From Halopenitus sp041821145 (GTDB lineage Archaea > Halobacteriota > Halobacteria > Halobacteriales > Haloferacaceae), in assembly GCF_041821145.1 (NCBI RefSeq), contig NZ_JBGUBC010000015.1:1-64000 (forward strand): a DNA stretch of 64,000 nt. The letters are read 5' to 3'. Of this stretch, positions 23,705-32,145 are shown in pieces; position 1 is the first letter of the stretch, and each line of letters starts with the position of its first letter. Below the pieces are notes generated by a model, which saw only the letters and a program-made list of their open reading frames with translations, had not been told where the DNA came from and did no database searches. The position numbers and the translations under genes were made by a program.

Positions 23705-24670
23705 ATGCCACGAGTTATGCCGTCCGGGCTCCGGGTTCTATTCGTGTCCCGCTATCGCGACGTTGCGTCGTTCTTCCTGCTCACGCTTCTGTGGGGCGGC
23801 TCGTTCGTGGCCATCGAAGTCGGCCTCGAATTCTATCCGTCGGTCCTTTTCGCTGCCTACCGCTTCGATGTCGCCGCGGTGATCTTGGTGGCGTACGCCA
23901 TCGGCTACAAGGGGGGATCCCTGCCGCGGACGCGAGATGACCTGCTGGCGATCGCCTACAGCGGTGGCCTCGCGGTCGGCGTCAACAACGCCGCCCTGTT
24001 CATCGGACAGCAACACACGACGAGCGGGATCGCGGCCGTCACCTATAGTCTCGTTCCGATCGCCACCGCCGCCATCGCCACGCTCGTCGTCAGCGACGCC
24101 ACTATCGACGGTCGCGACCTGACCGGGATCGCGCTTGCCTTCCTCGGCGTCGCAATAGTCGCCCAGCCTGATCCGGCGAACCTCTCTTCGGGAGTCTCCC
24201 TCGGGGTTTCGATCATTCTGGTCGGCGTTCTCTCGATCGCGATCGGAAGCGTCGGCCTTCAGAAACACCAGCCCACGTTCTCGAGCATGACGCTCACGGC
24301 GTGGGCGATGCTCTTCGGCACGGTCGTCTTACACGTGTTCAGCCTCCTCCGGGGTGAAACTCAGATGGCACCCTCCGTGGATCCCGTTGCGATCGGTGTA
24401 CTCGTCTTCCTCGGCGTGTTTTCGAGTGCGATGGCCTACATCATCTACTTCACGCTGCTCTCGCGGCTCGGCGCCTTCCAGATCAACTTGAACTCCTACG
24501 TCGTTCCGGTGGTCGCGACCGTGACCGGGTGGGCGCTGTTGGGGGAGACAATAACTGCCTGGACGGTCATCGGGTTCGTCGGTATCGTGTTCGGGTTCGT
24601 GCTCGTCAAACGCCACGCGATCCGTCAGGAACTCCCCGGTATCCGTGCGGCGATCAGCGGCCGATCGTGA
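23705..24670 (+). CDS. EamA/DMT family transporter
   Basis: The 321-residue protein has ten predicted membrane helices in two EamA repeats. The first opens FFLLTLLWGGSFVAIEVGLE and contains NNAALFIGQQHTTSGIAAVT. The second has SSAMAYIIYFTLLSRLGAF and VVATVTGWALLGETITAWTV. DMT proteins export amino acids or other small metabolites; the substrate cannot be predicted. The start is uncertain: ATG at 23705, ATG at 23717, or GTG at 23744 (giving MSRYRDVAS). Confidence 0.83.
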   Translation: MPRVMPSGLRVLFVSRYRDVASFFLLTLLWGGSFVAIEVGLEFYPSVLFAAYRFDVAAVILVAYAIGYKGGSLPRTRDDLLAIAYSGGLAVGVNNAALFIGQQHTTSGIAAVTYSLVPIATAAIATLVVSDATIDGRDLTGIALAFLGVAIVAQPDPANLSSGVSLGVSIILVGVLSIAIGSVGLQKHQPTFSSMTLTAWAMLFGTVVLHVFSLLRGETQMAPSVDPVAIGVLVFLGVFSSAMAYIIYFTLLSRLGAFQINLNSYVVPVVATVTGWALLGETITAWTVIGFVGIVFGFVLVKRHAIRQELPGIRAAISGRS

Positions 24671-24695
24671 GATCGGGGGGGACCGATCAGGTCGA

Positions 24696-25166
24696 TCAGT
24701 CCGATCGCAACGATCGGACGTCCGAGAGGATCCGTACGGCGTGTTCTTCGGGATCGACACCCTCGTAGGCGAGACTGATCTCGCCGTCGGCATCGATGAC
24801 GTAGGTGTTTCGAAACACTCCCTCGACGACGTTTCCAAAGACGTTTTTCTCACCGTAGGAGTCGTAGGCCGACGCCACCGTACCGTCGGTATCAGAGAGC
24901 AGATCGAACGGGAGATCGTATTTCGCCGCGAACGATTCGAGATCGGCGACCGGATCATCGCTGATGCCGACGACGGCCACGTCGGTATCGTTGAACGCCT
25001 CCCATCGGTCTCGGAAGCCACACGCCTCGGTCGTACAGCCCGGCGTGTCGGCTCGCGGGTAGAAGTAGACCACGACGAACTCGGCGTCGATCGATTCGAG
25101 TGAGACCTCCTCGCCGCGGTGGTTCGAAAGCGAGAACGGTGGTGCGGTGGCTCCGATTTCGAGCAT
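24696..25166 (-). CDS. bcp: peroxiredoxin (BCP/PrxQ type)
   Basis: This thiol peroxidase reduces hydrogen peroxide and organic peroxides. The 156-residue product has a thioredoxin fold with VVYFYPRADTPGCTTEACGF. The peroxidatic Cys is in TPGC and the resolving Cys lies five residues later (TEAC), the PrxQ arrangement. VVGISDDPVADLESFAAKYD and LPFDLLSDTDGTVASAY complete the family pattern. It is convergent with the EamA gene. Confidence 0.93.
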   Translation of the reverse strand: MLEIGATAPPFSLSNHRGEEVSLESIDAEFVVVYFYPRADTPGCTTEACGFRDRWEAFNDTDVAVVGISDDPVADLESFAAKYDLPFDLLSDTDGTVASAYDSYGEKNVFGNVVEGVFRNTYVIDADGEISLAYEGVDPEEHAVRILSDVRSLRSD

Positions 25167-25265
25167 GTCCGAGGGTGGATGGGAGACGACAAAAGGACGC
25201 CGGTCGATTCTGTTGGGAGGGGTCGGACTGGTTGGGTTGGGACGGAATGGCTCGAACTGTGCGTT

Positions 25266-26363
25266 CTATTCGATCCGTTCCGCGGCATCCCGGGCCAAAA
25301 GCGGCTCGGCGTTGGTTGAAGGAAGACTCACCACGTCCTCGCTGGCGAGATGGTACTCCCGTTCATCGACGCCGAGTATCGACCCGACGTCCCGGGTAAT
25401 TCGGACCGTCGTCCGCTCGGAGGTATCGCCAAGCGATGAGTTATCCGTCGCTTCAGCCGGTGTCGAGGTCGATCCAGTCTCGACTGCCGTTGATGCGACG
25501 GGGTTTTCCGGATCGTTCGAGTCGCTGGCGTGGGAGTCGTCCTCCTCCGAACTCGAACCGTCCGTGTCGATGTGTGGTGGATTCGCCGGGGGTCGCTGAT
25601 CCGATCCCTCAACGTCGTCGGAAACGTCCTGCGGGGCTTCGTCCGTCGGAACTTCGCCCATCTGGGTCCCGTCCGCCGACGATTCATCCGATCCGGCCAT
25701 CGCGTCGGCGAGCATTCCGACCTTGTTCTCCTGTGCCGTGTCGGTCCCACCGGCGGCGTCGGATTCCAGCGATTCCTCCGGGGGGAGCGGTGGGTCGTTC
25801 GTTCGGCTCGGCGAATCGGACGGATCGACGGTTCCTCCGGCCCCATGAGGGGCCTCCTCAGAGGTGGGTGCTGTCGGAGGTGATTCCGGGGCGAGACGAT
25901 CGTCGTCCGGAGGGGCTGTGGATGCCTCGTCATCCGGGGACGCTGTGGACGCCTCGCCCTCCGGGTTCGGAGCCGTCGCTCCCGAGAGCACGTCCAGGAC
26001 GGACGATTTGTTCCGCTCTATCCGGGTCACGAGGTCCTCGAAGAGGGCTCGCTCCTGGCTCGTCATTCCCTCCTGTTCGACGGGCATGTCCGCGGCTGCA
26101 AAGGAGGCCAGTTTCACGACCTTGCCGACGCGGCGTTCATAAAGCGCCTCGGCGACCTCCTCTGCGGTCTCGATCTCGTCGGATAGCCGTCGAACGTCGT
26201 CGTCGGAGAACGGGTTTTCGACTCGCTCGGCTCGCCGATCACGCGCGTCGCGCAGATCCGTGATGTATGCGGCGACGTCATCGTAGAACGCATCTCGAAG
26301 ATGCTGGAGGCTATCCTTTCGTCGCTCTTTCGCCTGAACTGAGCGGAGTTCGTCGAGATTCAT
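25266..26363 (-). CDS. GINS complex subunit (Gins51/Gins15) with long acidic linker
   Basis: GINS joins MCM helicase and the GAN/Cdc45 nuclease in the archaeal replisome. The 365-residue protein has the helical A domain at about residues 1-128 (MNLDELRSVQAKERRKDSLQ, LYERRVGKVVKLASFAA, TSQERALFEDLVTRIERNKS). A Ser/Pro/Asp/Glu-rich linker of about 185 residues follows. The small C-terminal B domain (TTVRITRDVGSILGVDEREY) ends the chain. The linker makes it about twice the normal length. It is coupled by 4 bases to priS, a pairing conserved in euryarchaea. Confidence 0.85.
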   Translation of the reverse strand: MNLDELRSVQAKERRKDSLQHLRDAFYDDVAAYITDLRDARDRRAERVENPFSDDDVRRLSDEIETAEEVAEALYERRVGKVVKLASFAAADMPVEQEGMTSQERALFEDLVTRIERNKSSVLDVLSGATAPNPEGEASTASPDDEASTAPPDDDRLAPESPPTAPTSEEAPHGAGGTVDPSDSPSRTNDPPLPPEESLESDAAGGTDTAQENKVGMLADAMAGSDESSADGTQMGEVPTDEAPQDVSDDVEGSDQRPPANPPHIDTDGSSSEEDDSHASDSNDPENPVASTAVETGSTSTPAEATDNSSLGDTSERTTVRITRDVGSILGVDEREYHLASEDVVSLPSTNAEPLLARDAAERIE

Positions 26364-27523
26364 CGTTCCGGTGCCTTTCGGGCCCGTCCGCGGGCCATCG
26401 CGAAGACGCCCACGTATTCCGGGACCGTCGTTTCTCCGGGCTCCAGTATGAACCTGTCGCCGAGCAGTTCCACCGTCGTCCGCTCCGCACACGTGATCGC
26501 GATCGATCGCTCGGTGAATCGGTCGGGGATCGCATCCCTGAGGGGATCGAAGTCCGCGAGGTCCTCACGATCGATCCGGCGGACCTCGAGACCGGTTCCG
26601 CCGTGAAGGGTTCCCGGAACGCGAATGAGTCGATGCGTGTCGGTCGTCACCGGCTCGTCGACGGGCGCGGTTTGGCCGGCGGTGACGCGTTCACAAAGTG
26701 CCTCGACGAGCCGACGGACACCGGGGCCCCCTGCCTCGAGGTTCCCCGCCCGGATCGCCTCGGGGTTTCGATGAAACGCGCCGAGGATCGTTTTCGCTCG
26801 CCCGTCACCGATCCCGTCGAGTTCACGGAGGCGTGCCATCGCTTCCTCGTCCTCCAGTTCGCGTAGATCGTCGGCGTATTCGACGAGTGCCTCATGGACG
26901 CGTTTTCCCCAGCCCCCCCTGGTTCGAAGCACGCGTTTGTTCGTCCCGCGTTCCTGTACCGTGTGGATCAGGCCTTCGATGTCCAGGTCGATCGCACGGA
27001 CGTAATCGACGATCTCCCGTCGTGCGTCACTGTCCAACTCGAGAACGTCCGGATCGCGAACGTGAACGTGGTAGCCGCGGCCCCCCGAAAAGACTATCTG
27101 GAGGTCCTGGAAGCCGAAATCGTCCTCGAGGAATCCCACGAGTCTGACGAGCGCGTCCTTACACGCGGAAAGCATCTCCGCGTAGGACGCTGCGTCCGGA
27201 TCGATGCTCGGGAGGTGGTCGGCGTCGAGATCGAAGACGAGGTCCGCCGACCGCCAGCCCTTCTTCGACATCGTCGAGGCGCCGGGGTCGGCGTATCTGG
27301 CGGCCGAAAAGTACGCGTGACGCGGGGCCGTCTCGCGAAAGAACGCGTCCGGGCTCCCCAGATCGAAAAGCGAGCGGTGACGCACCATCGTGGTTCCCGT
27401 ACCCGGCGTCCACGGAATGTGTCCCCACTCGCGCTTGTTCGCGTCCGGCGGCATCGACGGCGACGTGACACGGTAGTAGTCGCCGAACCGGCCGCGGAGG
27501 TACTCGCGCGTTCGGTCGTCCAT
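26360..27523 (-). CDS. priS: DNA primase small (catalytic) subunit PriS
   Basis: PriS makes RNA/DNA primers for replication with PriL. The 387-residue protein starts MDDRTREYLRGRFGDYYRVT. It carries the catalytic aspartates in SADLVFDLDADHLPS, the FSGGRGYHVHV block, and a Cys-free helical C-terminal region. The ATG at 27523 is preferred over an upstream in-frame start because it gives the standard N terminus. It is transcribed with the GINS gene (4-base overlap), so initiation proteins are co-produced. Confidence 0.94.
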   Translation of the reverse strand: MDDRTREYLRGRFGDYYRVTSPSMPPDANKREWGHIPWTPGTGTTMVRHRSLFDLGSPDAFFRETAPRHAYFSAARYADPGASTMSKKGWRSADLVFDLDADHLPSIDPDAASYAEMLSACKDALVRLVGFLEDDFGFQDLQIVFSGGRGYHVHVRDPDVLELDSDARREIVDYVRAIDLDIEGLIHTVQERGTNKRVLRTRGGWGKRVHEALVEYADDLRELEDEEAMARLRELDGIGDGRAKTILGAFHRNPEAIRAGNLEAGGPGVRRLVEALCERVTAGQTAPVDEPVTTDTHRLIRVPGTLHGGTGLEVRRIDREDLADFDPLRDAIPDRFTERSIAITCAERTTVELLGDRFILEPGETTVPEYVGVFAMARGRARKAPER

Positions 27524-27851
27524 CGCTTTCGGTTCGTAACACCGGTCAGCGTAAAGCCGTTCCGTTCCCACCAGATCGAGGGTTCATGTGGAGCCTATCG
27601 GGACGGCGAGAGGGACGCTTGGGGTGACGGGACGGACGCCCGTTGCGATCCGCGTTTCGCCGAGGAAACGAACGTCGAGACAGCAACCTGTACGATCGGG
27701 TATGCGTATGGGTCCCACGAGTGGTAACCTAATTGAACGGATCCGATATCGGAGTATACTGTGGTCTGAAGCGGGCTCTCCGGCACACAGACGAATCACG
27801 TTCCGACATATTTATGATAATAAGACATGTATAGATCAACGGAACTCACCG
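27524..27851. other. intergenic region between priS and the PadR regulator
   Basis: The 328 bases contain no credible gene. They hold the divergent priS promoter, a perfect 12-bp palindrome TCCGATATCGGA (27742-27753), and an AT-rich segment with the TATA element CATATTTATG (27807-27816) serving the PadR gene. The rest shows nothing I recognise. Confidence 0.6.
27807..27816 (+). promoter_or_regulatory. TATA box of the PadR-like gene
   Basis: CATATTTATG sits about 40 bases before the ATG at 27852, implying a short leader of about ten bases. The adjacent ATGATAATAAGACATG stretch is unusually AT-rich. Confidence 0.55.
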
Positions 27852-28127
27852 ATGTACGATCTGACAGGATTCCAGCGGGATCTGCTCTACGTGATCGCTG
27901 GACTCGACGAGCCGCACGGACTCGCGATCAAGGACGAACTCGAGGACTACTACGAAAAGGAGATCCACCACGGACGCCTCTACCCCAATCTGGATACGCT
28001 CGTCGAGAAGGGACTCGTCGAGAAGGGACAACGCGATCGTCGAACCAACTACTACACGCTCACCCGTCGGGGAAAACGAGAGATCGATGCCCGTCAGGAG
28101 TGGGAAGCGCAGTACGTCGACGTCTAA
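27852..28127 (+). CDS. PadR family transcriptional regulator
   Basis: The 91-residue protein is a compact winged helix of PadR type: LTGFQRDLLYVIAGLDEPHG, LAIKDELEDYYEKEIHHGRL, YPNLDTLVEKGLVEKGQRDR, and NYYTLTRRGKREI. It lacks the C-terminal dimerisation helices of long PadR proteins, as do many haloarchaeal ones. The ligand and targets are unknown; the palindrome at 27742-27753 upstream is a candidate self-operator. The upstream frame is shadow sequence. Confidence 0.88.
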   Translation: MYDLTGFQRDLLYVIAGLDEPHGLAIKDELEDYYEKEIHHGRLYPNLDTLVEKGLVEKGQRDRRTNYYTLTRRGKREIDARQEWEAQYVDV

Positions 28128-28207
28128 CCGACCCGAACCACACGCACGGAGCCCGTTTCATTTCGAACTCGAATTTCGATAGCCGGTCCGCCGATGACCG
28201 TCCCGCC

Positions 28208-28528
28208 TCACATCTGATAGCGCCGCTCATCGTCACGCTGTGGATACTGTGATCCTCCGGTCATCTCGTCGTAGGTCATCCCCATCAGGTATTCGTCGTA
28301 GGTCACGTCGTATCCGTTTCGCAACTGGAAGTCCAGATCGCCGGTGTCGACCGTCGATCGAAACAGCGCGTGGATCCCTCGTCGGACCAACTCGCTCGGG
28401 TCCGCGCCGGTTGCGGCGGTCAACATCGCCAGTTCGGTTCGGGTCTCCCGATCGAGATCGGCGGAGAAGGTCTCGTCGATATCGCCATAGACGTCCTCCA
28501 CGTCCGCGGTTAGCTCCTCGAGCGTCAT
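28208..28528 (-). CDS. uncharacterised haloarchaeal protein (106 aa)
   Basis: The 106-residue product (MTLEELTADVEDVYGDIDET) is acidic and helical. A central segment, LDRETRTELAMLTAATGADP-SELVRRGIHALF, resembles a ribbon-helix-helix or small dimerisation unit, and a Tyr/Asp/Met-rich tail follows (YDEYLMGMTYDEMTGG). I do not recognise the family. The ATG at 28528 gives a compact protein. The gene is divergent from mutY, sharing 115 bases of promoter region. Confidence 0.6.
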   Translation of the reverse strand: MTLEELTADVEDVYGDIDETFSADLDRETRTELAMLTAATGADPSELVRRGIHALFRSTVDTGDLDFQLRNGYDVTYDEYLMGMTYDEMTGGSQYPQRDDERRYQM

Positions 28529-28612
28529 GGTTTTCGACAGCGGTGGGTCCCTGAAACCGGTTTCGCATCGTTCATCGCCGGGAGCGACCGTATCGCGCCG
28601 CGGGATCACCAC

Positions 28613-28620
28613 CGTATAAG
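28613..28620 (+). promoter_or_regulatory. TATA box of mutY
   Basis: CGTATAAG is centred about 27 bases before the ATG at 28644. It supports that start rather than the internal ATG at 28680. Confidence 0.55.
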
Positions 28621-28643
28621 CGGTCGAAGCGTGAAGGTGGGAC

Positions 28644-29633
28644 ATGACGAGTTCGGGAGATGGATCGACGCCTGCCATGGACTCCGAGGGGGAACTGGCA
28701 CGTTCCGATCGGGGTGATCCCGGCGACGACCCGCCGCTTCCGAATGACACGACGGCGATCCGGAACGGTCTGATCGAGTGGTACCGCCAGGACCACCGCG
28801 AGTTTCCGTGGCGTCGAACCGAGGATGCCTACGAGATACTCGTCTCGGAAGTGATGAGCCAGCAGACCCAACTCGACCGGGTCGTCCCCGCCTGGAGGGA
28901 CTTCCTCGCGGAGTGGCCGACCGTCGAGGACCTGGCCGACGCCGACCAAAGCGACGTCGTGACATTCTGGTCGGACCACTCGCTCGGGTACAACAACCGA
29001 GCGAGATATCTCCAGGAGGCCGCACAGCAGGTCGTCTCGGAGTACGACGGGGAGTTTCCCCGGACGCCGGAACGACTCCAGGAGCTGATGGGCGTCGGAC
29101 CGTACACCGCCAACGCCGTGGCCTCCTTCGCGTTCAACACCGGAGACGCGGTGGTGGAGACGAACGTAAAGCGCGTTCTCCACCGCGCGTTCGGGGTTCC
29201 CGACCGGGACGACGCCTTCGAGACCACCGCACAGACGCTCATGCCGGATGGTGACTCACGCGTGTGGAACAACGCGATCATGGAACTCGGCGCCGTCGCG
29301 TGTGGGACGACGCCACGCTGTGACGAGGAGGGATGTCCCTGGCGTGAGTGGTGTGGGGCCTACGAGACCGGCGACTTCACCGCCCCCGACGTTCCCACCC
29401 AGCCGACGTTCGAGGGAAGCCGTCGACAGTTCCGCGGACGGATAGTTCGGACGCTCGGCGAGTACGACGCGCTTGAGATCGACGATCTTGGACACCGGAT
29501 CCGGGTCGACTACACTCCCGAGGGCGAATACGGTCGCGAGTGGCTCGCGGGATTGCTCGCCGATCTCGCCGAGGACGGGATCGTCGAGATCGATGAGGAG
29601 TCTGACCCCGTCGTCGCTCGTCTTCGCGGGTGA
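28644..29633 (+). CDS. mutY: MutY-type A/G-specific adenine DNA glycosylase
   Basis: MutY removes adenine mispaired with 8-oxoguanine. The 329-residue protein has FPWRRTEDAYEILVSEVMSQ with the catalytic Glu (Glu69) and the helix-hairpin-helix LMGVGPYTANAVASFAF. The GPD-type region VVETNVKRVLHRAFG carries Glu172 where the catalytic Asp is expected. The iron-sulfur cysteines are spaced C-x5-C-x4-C-x5-C (CGTTPRCDEEGCPWREWC). No NUDIX domain is seen; a small C-terminal winged-helix-like region replaces it. The SprT-like gene follows after 4 bases. Confidence 0.88.
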   Translation: MTSSGDGSTPAMDSEGELARSDRGDPGDDPPLPNDTTAIRNGLIEWYRQDHREFPWRRTEDAYEILVSEVMSQQTQLDRVVPAWRDFLAEWPTVEDLADADQSDVVTFWSDHSLGYNNRARYLQEAAQQVVSEYDGEFPRTPERLQELMGVGPYTANAVASFAFNTGDAVVETNVKRVLHRAFGVPDRDDAFETTAQTLMPDGDSRVWNNAIMELGAVACGTTPRCDEEGCPWREWCGAYETGDFTAPDVPTQPTFEGSRRQFRGRIVRTLGEYDALEIDDLGHRIRVDYTPEGEYGREWLAGLLADLAEDGIVEIDEESDPVVARLRG

Positions 29634-29637
29634 TCCG

Positions 29638-30150
29638 ATGCCCCCGATCGAGCGGTATGCGATCGACCAGGGATGTACCGACGAGGAGTTGTTGGCAGTC
29701 GCACGGGTGTACGCACGCGACGTCGTGGCCGAACATGGGCTCACGGTTTCGGTCGGCGACCTCGACTGGCGTCTCAGCACCCGAGCGAAGCGTCGGGCCG
29801 GTGCCGTTCGATACCGTGACGGCGATCCTCGATCGATCGTCCTCGCCCGACGTCAGTTCGAGAACCGGGGATGGACCGCCATGGCATCGACGATCCGTCA
29901 TGAACTCGTACACGTCCACCTCCTGAACGAACGTGACGATCCGAGCCACGGTGAGACGTTCGAGCGGCTCGCAGCGGAGCTTGAGACGCACGTTCGCTGT
30001 GAGCGCTTCGTCGAGCCGACGTGGTGGGTCCGGTGTGTCGAGTGTGGCGATCAGCTCGCGAGATATCGCCGATCGAAGCTCGTCGAGCGTCCGGAGGAGT
30101 ACTGCTGTGGGAACTGTGGCGGTCGATTCCACGTCGTTCGAAACGAGTGA
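29638..30150 (+). CDS. SprT-like zinc metalloprotease-fold protein
   Basis: The 170-residue product contains the SprT active site STIRHELVHVHLLNERDDPS-H with HExxH, preceded by WRLSTRAKRRAGAVRYRDGD. A zinc ribbon at the C terminus has CVECGDQLARY and CCGNCGGRFHV. SprT-family proteins, including eukaryotic Spartan, cut DNA-protein crosslinks; whether this one does is unknown. It is 4 bases after mutY in the same direction, which is compatible with a shared DNA-repair unit. Confidence 0.87.
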   Translation: MPPIERYAIDQGCTDEELLAVARVYARDVVAEHGLTVSVGDLDWRLSTRAKRRAGAVRYRDGDPRSIVLARRQFENRGWTAMASTIRHELVHVHLLNERDDPSHGETFERLAAELETHVRCERFVEPTWWVRCVECGDQLARYRRSKLVERPEEYCCGNCGGRFHVVRNE

Positions 30151-30469
30151 CTTCGTGGGGGCCGGTGTGCGACTCGTCCGTGGCGAACAGTCGGCACGTG
30201 GGGACCGCATTCTGGAAACGACCACGACGGCGTGCCGAACTCCCGCTTGGACCGTCGTGAACCGGCGTCAGATCACGGCGTCGGTGGGTCGCGATCCGGG
30301 ATAAACCTCCGTGAAACGCCACATCCCTTCAGACCGATCGATCGAGTCGGATTCGTCGATCGTCGAGAGCGAGCAGAACGAGTGGGTGAGAACGGCGGAC
30401 GGCTCCCGAGAACCGGCAAAACGTGCAAACAGTTATCAGGTCGCACCCATTATCGTGTTGTATATTCCC
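30151..30469. other. intergenic region between the SprT-like and UspA genes
   Basis: The 319 bases contain no convincing gene on either strand. The last 50 bases before UspA are AT-richer (CAGTTATCAGG, GTTGTATATTCCC) and probably hold its promoter. Nothing else stands out. Confidence 0.5.
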
Positions 30470-31003
30470 ATGGTTCTCTATGACCGGATCCTGGTTCCGA
30501 CCGACGGATCGCCCGAGGGGAAACGGGCGGTACGCCACGCACTCGAGTTAGCGACGATCCACGACGCGAGCGTCCACACGCTGTACGTGGTCAACGTTTC
30601 GAGTTACGCAGGGTTGCCGATGGAGACGACCTGGGATGGCGTCGACGACCTCCTCCGGTCCGATGCCGAGGCGGCCGTCGGGGAGGTTGAATCGATCGCG
30701 GCGGACTACGACGTCCCCGTGGAGACCGCGGTCGTGGAGGGGTCACCGAGCCGGGAGATCATCGACTTCGCCGAGCGGGAGGCCTGTGACATCATCGTGA
30801 TGGGAACTCACGGCCGCGGCGGGATCGACAGGCTCCTTCTGGGTAGCGTCGCCGAAAAGGTGGTCCGCGGCTCGAGCGTCCCGGTGTTGACGGTTCGAGT
30901 CGACGCCGCGGACGCGAACGCCGAACCGGAAGTCGGATCCGCAAGCGACGAGACCGAAACGACGAACGCCGCGGGCGGCTCGGAAGCCTCCGGAAGCAGT
31001 TAA
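30470..31003 (+). CDS. universal stress protein UspA family
   Basis: The 177-residue protein is a single UspA domain with the ATP-binding pattern: YDRILVPTDGSPEGKRAVRH at the start and IIVMGTHGRGGIDRLLLGSV-AEKVVRGSSVPVLTV (G-2x-G-9x-G-S) at the end. An acidic tail of about 30 residues follows. Haloarchaea carry many such stress-related proteins. Its stop codon overlaps that of the convergent birA gene in the shared palindrome TTAA. Confidence 0.92.
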   Translation: MVLYDRILVPTDGSPEGKRAVRHALELATIHDASVHTLYVVNVSSYAGLPMETTWDGVDDLLRSDAEAAVGEVESIAADYDVPVETAVVEGSPSREIIDFAEREACDIIVMGTHGRGGIDRLLLGSVAEKVVRGSSVPVLTVRVDAADANAEPEVGSASDETETTNAAGGSEASGSS

Positions 31004-32025
31004 CGCTCCGGCGATCGAGTGCCGTCCCCGTCGGGATTCTCGTCCGTATCTCCGTTCGATCCATTCGAGGTAGCGTCGGCAGCACCGATCGGTCGCAGAT
31101 GTTGACAGTCCCCCGAAAGGATCCGTCGTCGGCCGGCTTCGGTCCGGACGACGAGCGCTCCGGGAAACTCGACGTCGATCGCCGTTCCCTCGATGACGTC
31201 GGTCGTCGTCTCGATGCGCACGCGCTCTCCGATCGTCATCGCGTGCTCGCGCCAGGCGGGAAGGACGTCCGTGGGCGTCTCGATCAATTCGTGAACCCGT
31301 TCGAGCAACCGCTGGAGGAATCGTCGCCGATCGATGTCGCTTCCAAGCACCGACCGCAGGCTCGTCGCACCGGGTGGCAATTCGTCGACATCGACGTTCG
31401 CGTTCACGCCGGTCCCGACGATCATCCAGGAGACGCGATCGGCCTCGCCGGTCATTTCCGTCAGGATACCGGCGAGTTTGGCTCCACCGCGGTCCCCCTG
31501 CCCGTCGGGATGAAGAACGTCGTTGGGCCACTTGATCCGGGCATCCACCCCGAGTTCCCGACAGGCGTCGGTCGTCGCTACGGCGGCTGCGAGGGTAACG
31601 ATCGCCGCGTGTGCAGGGGGGAGATCCGGACGGATCACGAGCGACGAGTAGACGCCACCGGACGGTGCCGTCCACTCGCGGTCGAGGCGTCCGCGACCGC
31701 CGGTCTGTTCGTCCGCCACGACGGCGACGTCAGTCACACCCTCCTCGGCGAGTTCCCGTGCCCGGTCGTTCGTCGACCCGATCGATTCGTAATACGCTAT
31801 CTCGTAGGGAGCGTCGAGCCCGAACCGGATCGCATCGGCGCCGTAGCTCGGAACCGACCGAACGACGTAGCCGTCCTCGGTAGCCTCGATCCGGAACCCG
31901 TTCTCGCGAAGCGCCTCGATCTGCTTCCAGACCGCCGCTCGGGAGACATCGACCCGTTCAGCGAGTTCGGGGCCCGCAACCGGGCCGGCAGAAAGCGCAT
32001 CGAGCACCGCACGACGCGTGTCCAT
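31000..32025 (-). CDS. birA: biotin--[acetyl-CoA-carboxylase] ligase with HTH domain (BirA)
   Basis: BirA attaches biotin to carboxylase carrier proteins and, with its N-terminal winged helix, can repress biotin genes. The 341-residue product has the HTH at residues 1-60 (DVSRAAVWKQIEALRENGFR) and the catalytic domain with YYESIGSTNDRARELAEEGV. The ATP/biotin loop is TGGRGRLDREWTAPSGGVYS, followed by RIKWPNDVLHPDGQGDRGGA-KLAGIL, and an SH3-like C-terminal domain with a polar tail. The ATG at 32025 matches the family start. It is divergent from cofD. Confidence 0.93.
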   Translation of the reverse strand: MDTRRAVLDALSAGPVAGPELAERVDVSRAAVWKQIEALRENGFRIEATEDGYVVRSVPSYGADAIRFGLDAPYEIAYYESIGSTNDRARELAEEGVTDVAVVADEQTGGRGRLDREWTAPSGGVYSSLVIRPDLPPAHAAIVTLAAAVATTDACRELGVDARIKWPNDVLHPDGQGDRGGAKLAGILTEMTGEADRVSWMIVGTGVNANVDVDELPPGATSLRSVLGSDIDRRRFLQRLLERVHELIETPTDVLPAWREHAMTIGERVRIETTTDVIEGTAIDVEFPGALVVRTEAGRRRILSGDCQHLRPIGAADATSNGSNGDTDENPDGDGTRSPER

Positions 32026-32145
32026 ACCGTCCCTGATCGGCGCGACGAAATAGGGATTCGGGTTGGGACCCACGCCTCGGCCGAAACGAGGGACCGCCGG
32101 CAACGCCGACGTAGCATACATACCGGTGGCGGGCCATCCCTCGGT

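Noticed and set aside
31099..32145. Upstream extension of the cofD frame
   Set aside because: It is antisense to birA; the CofD fold begins at MVTFLAGGTGTP.
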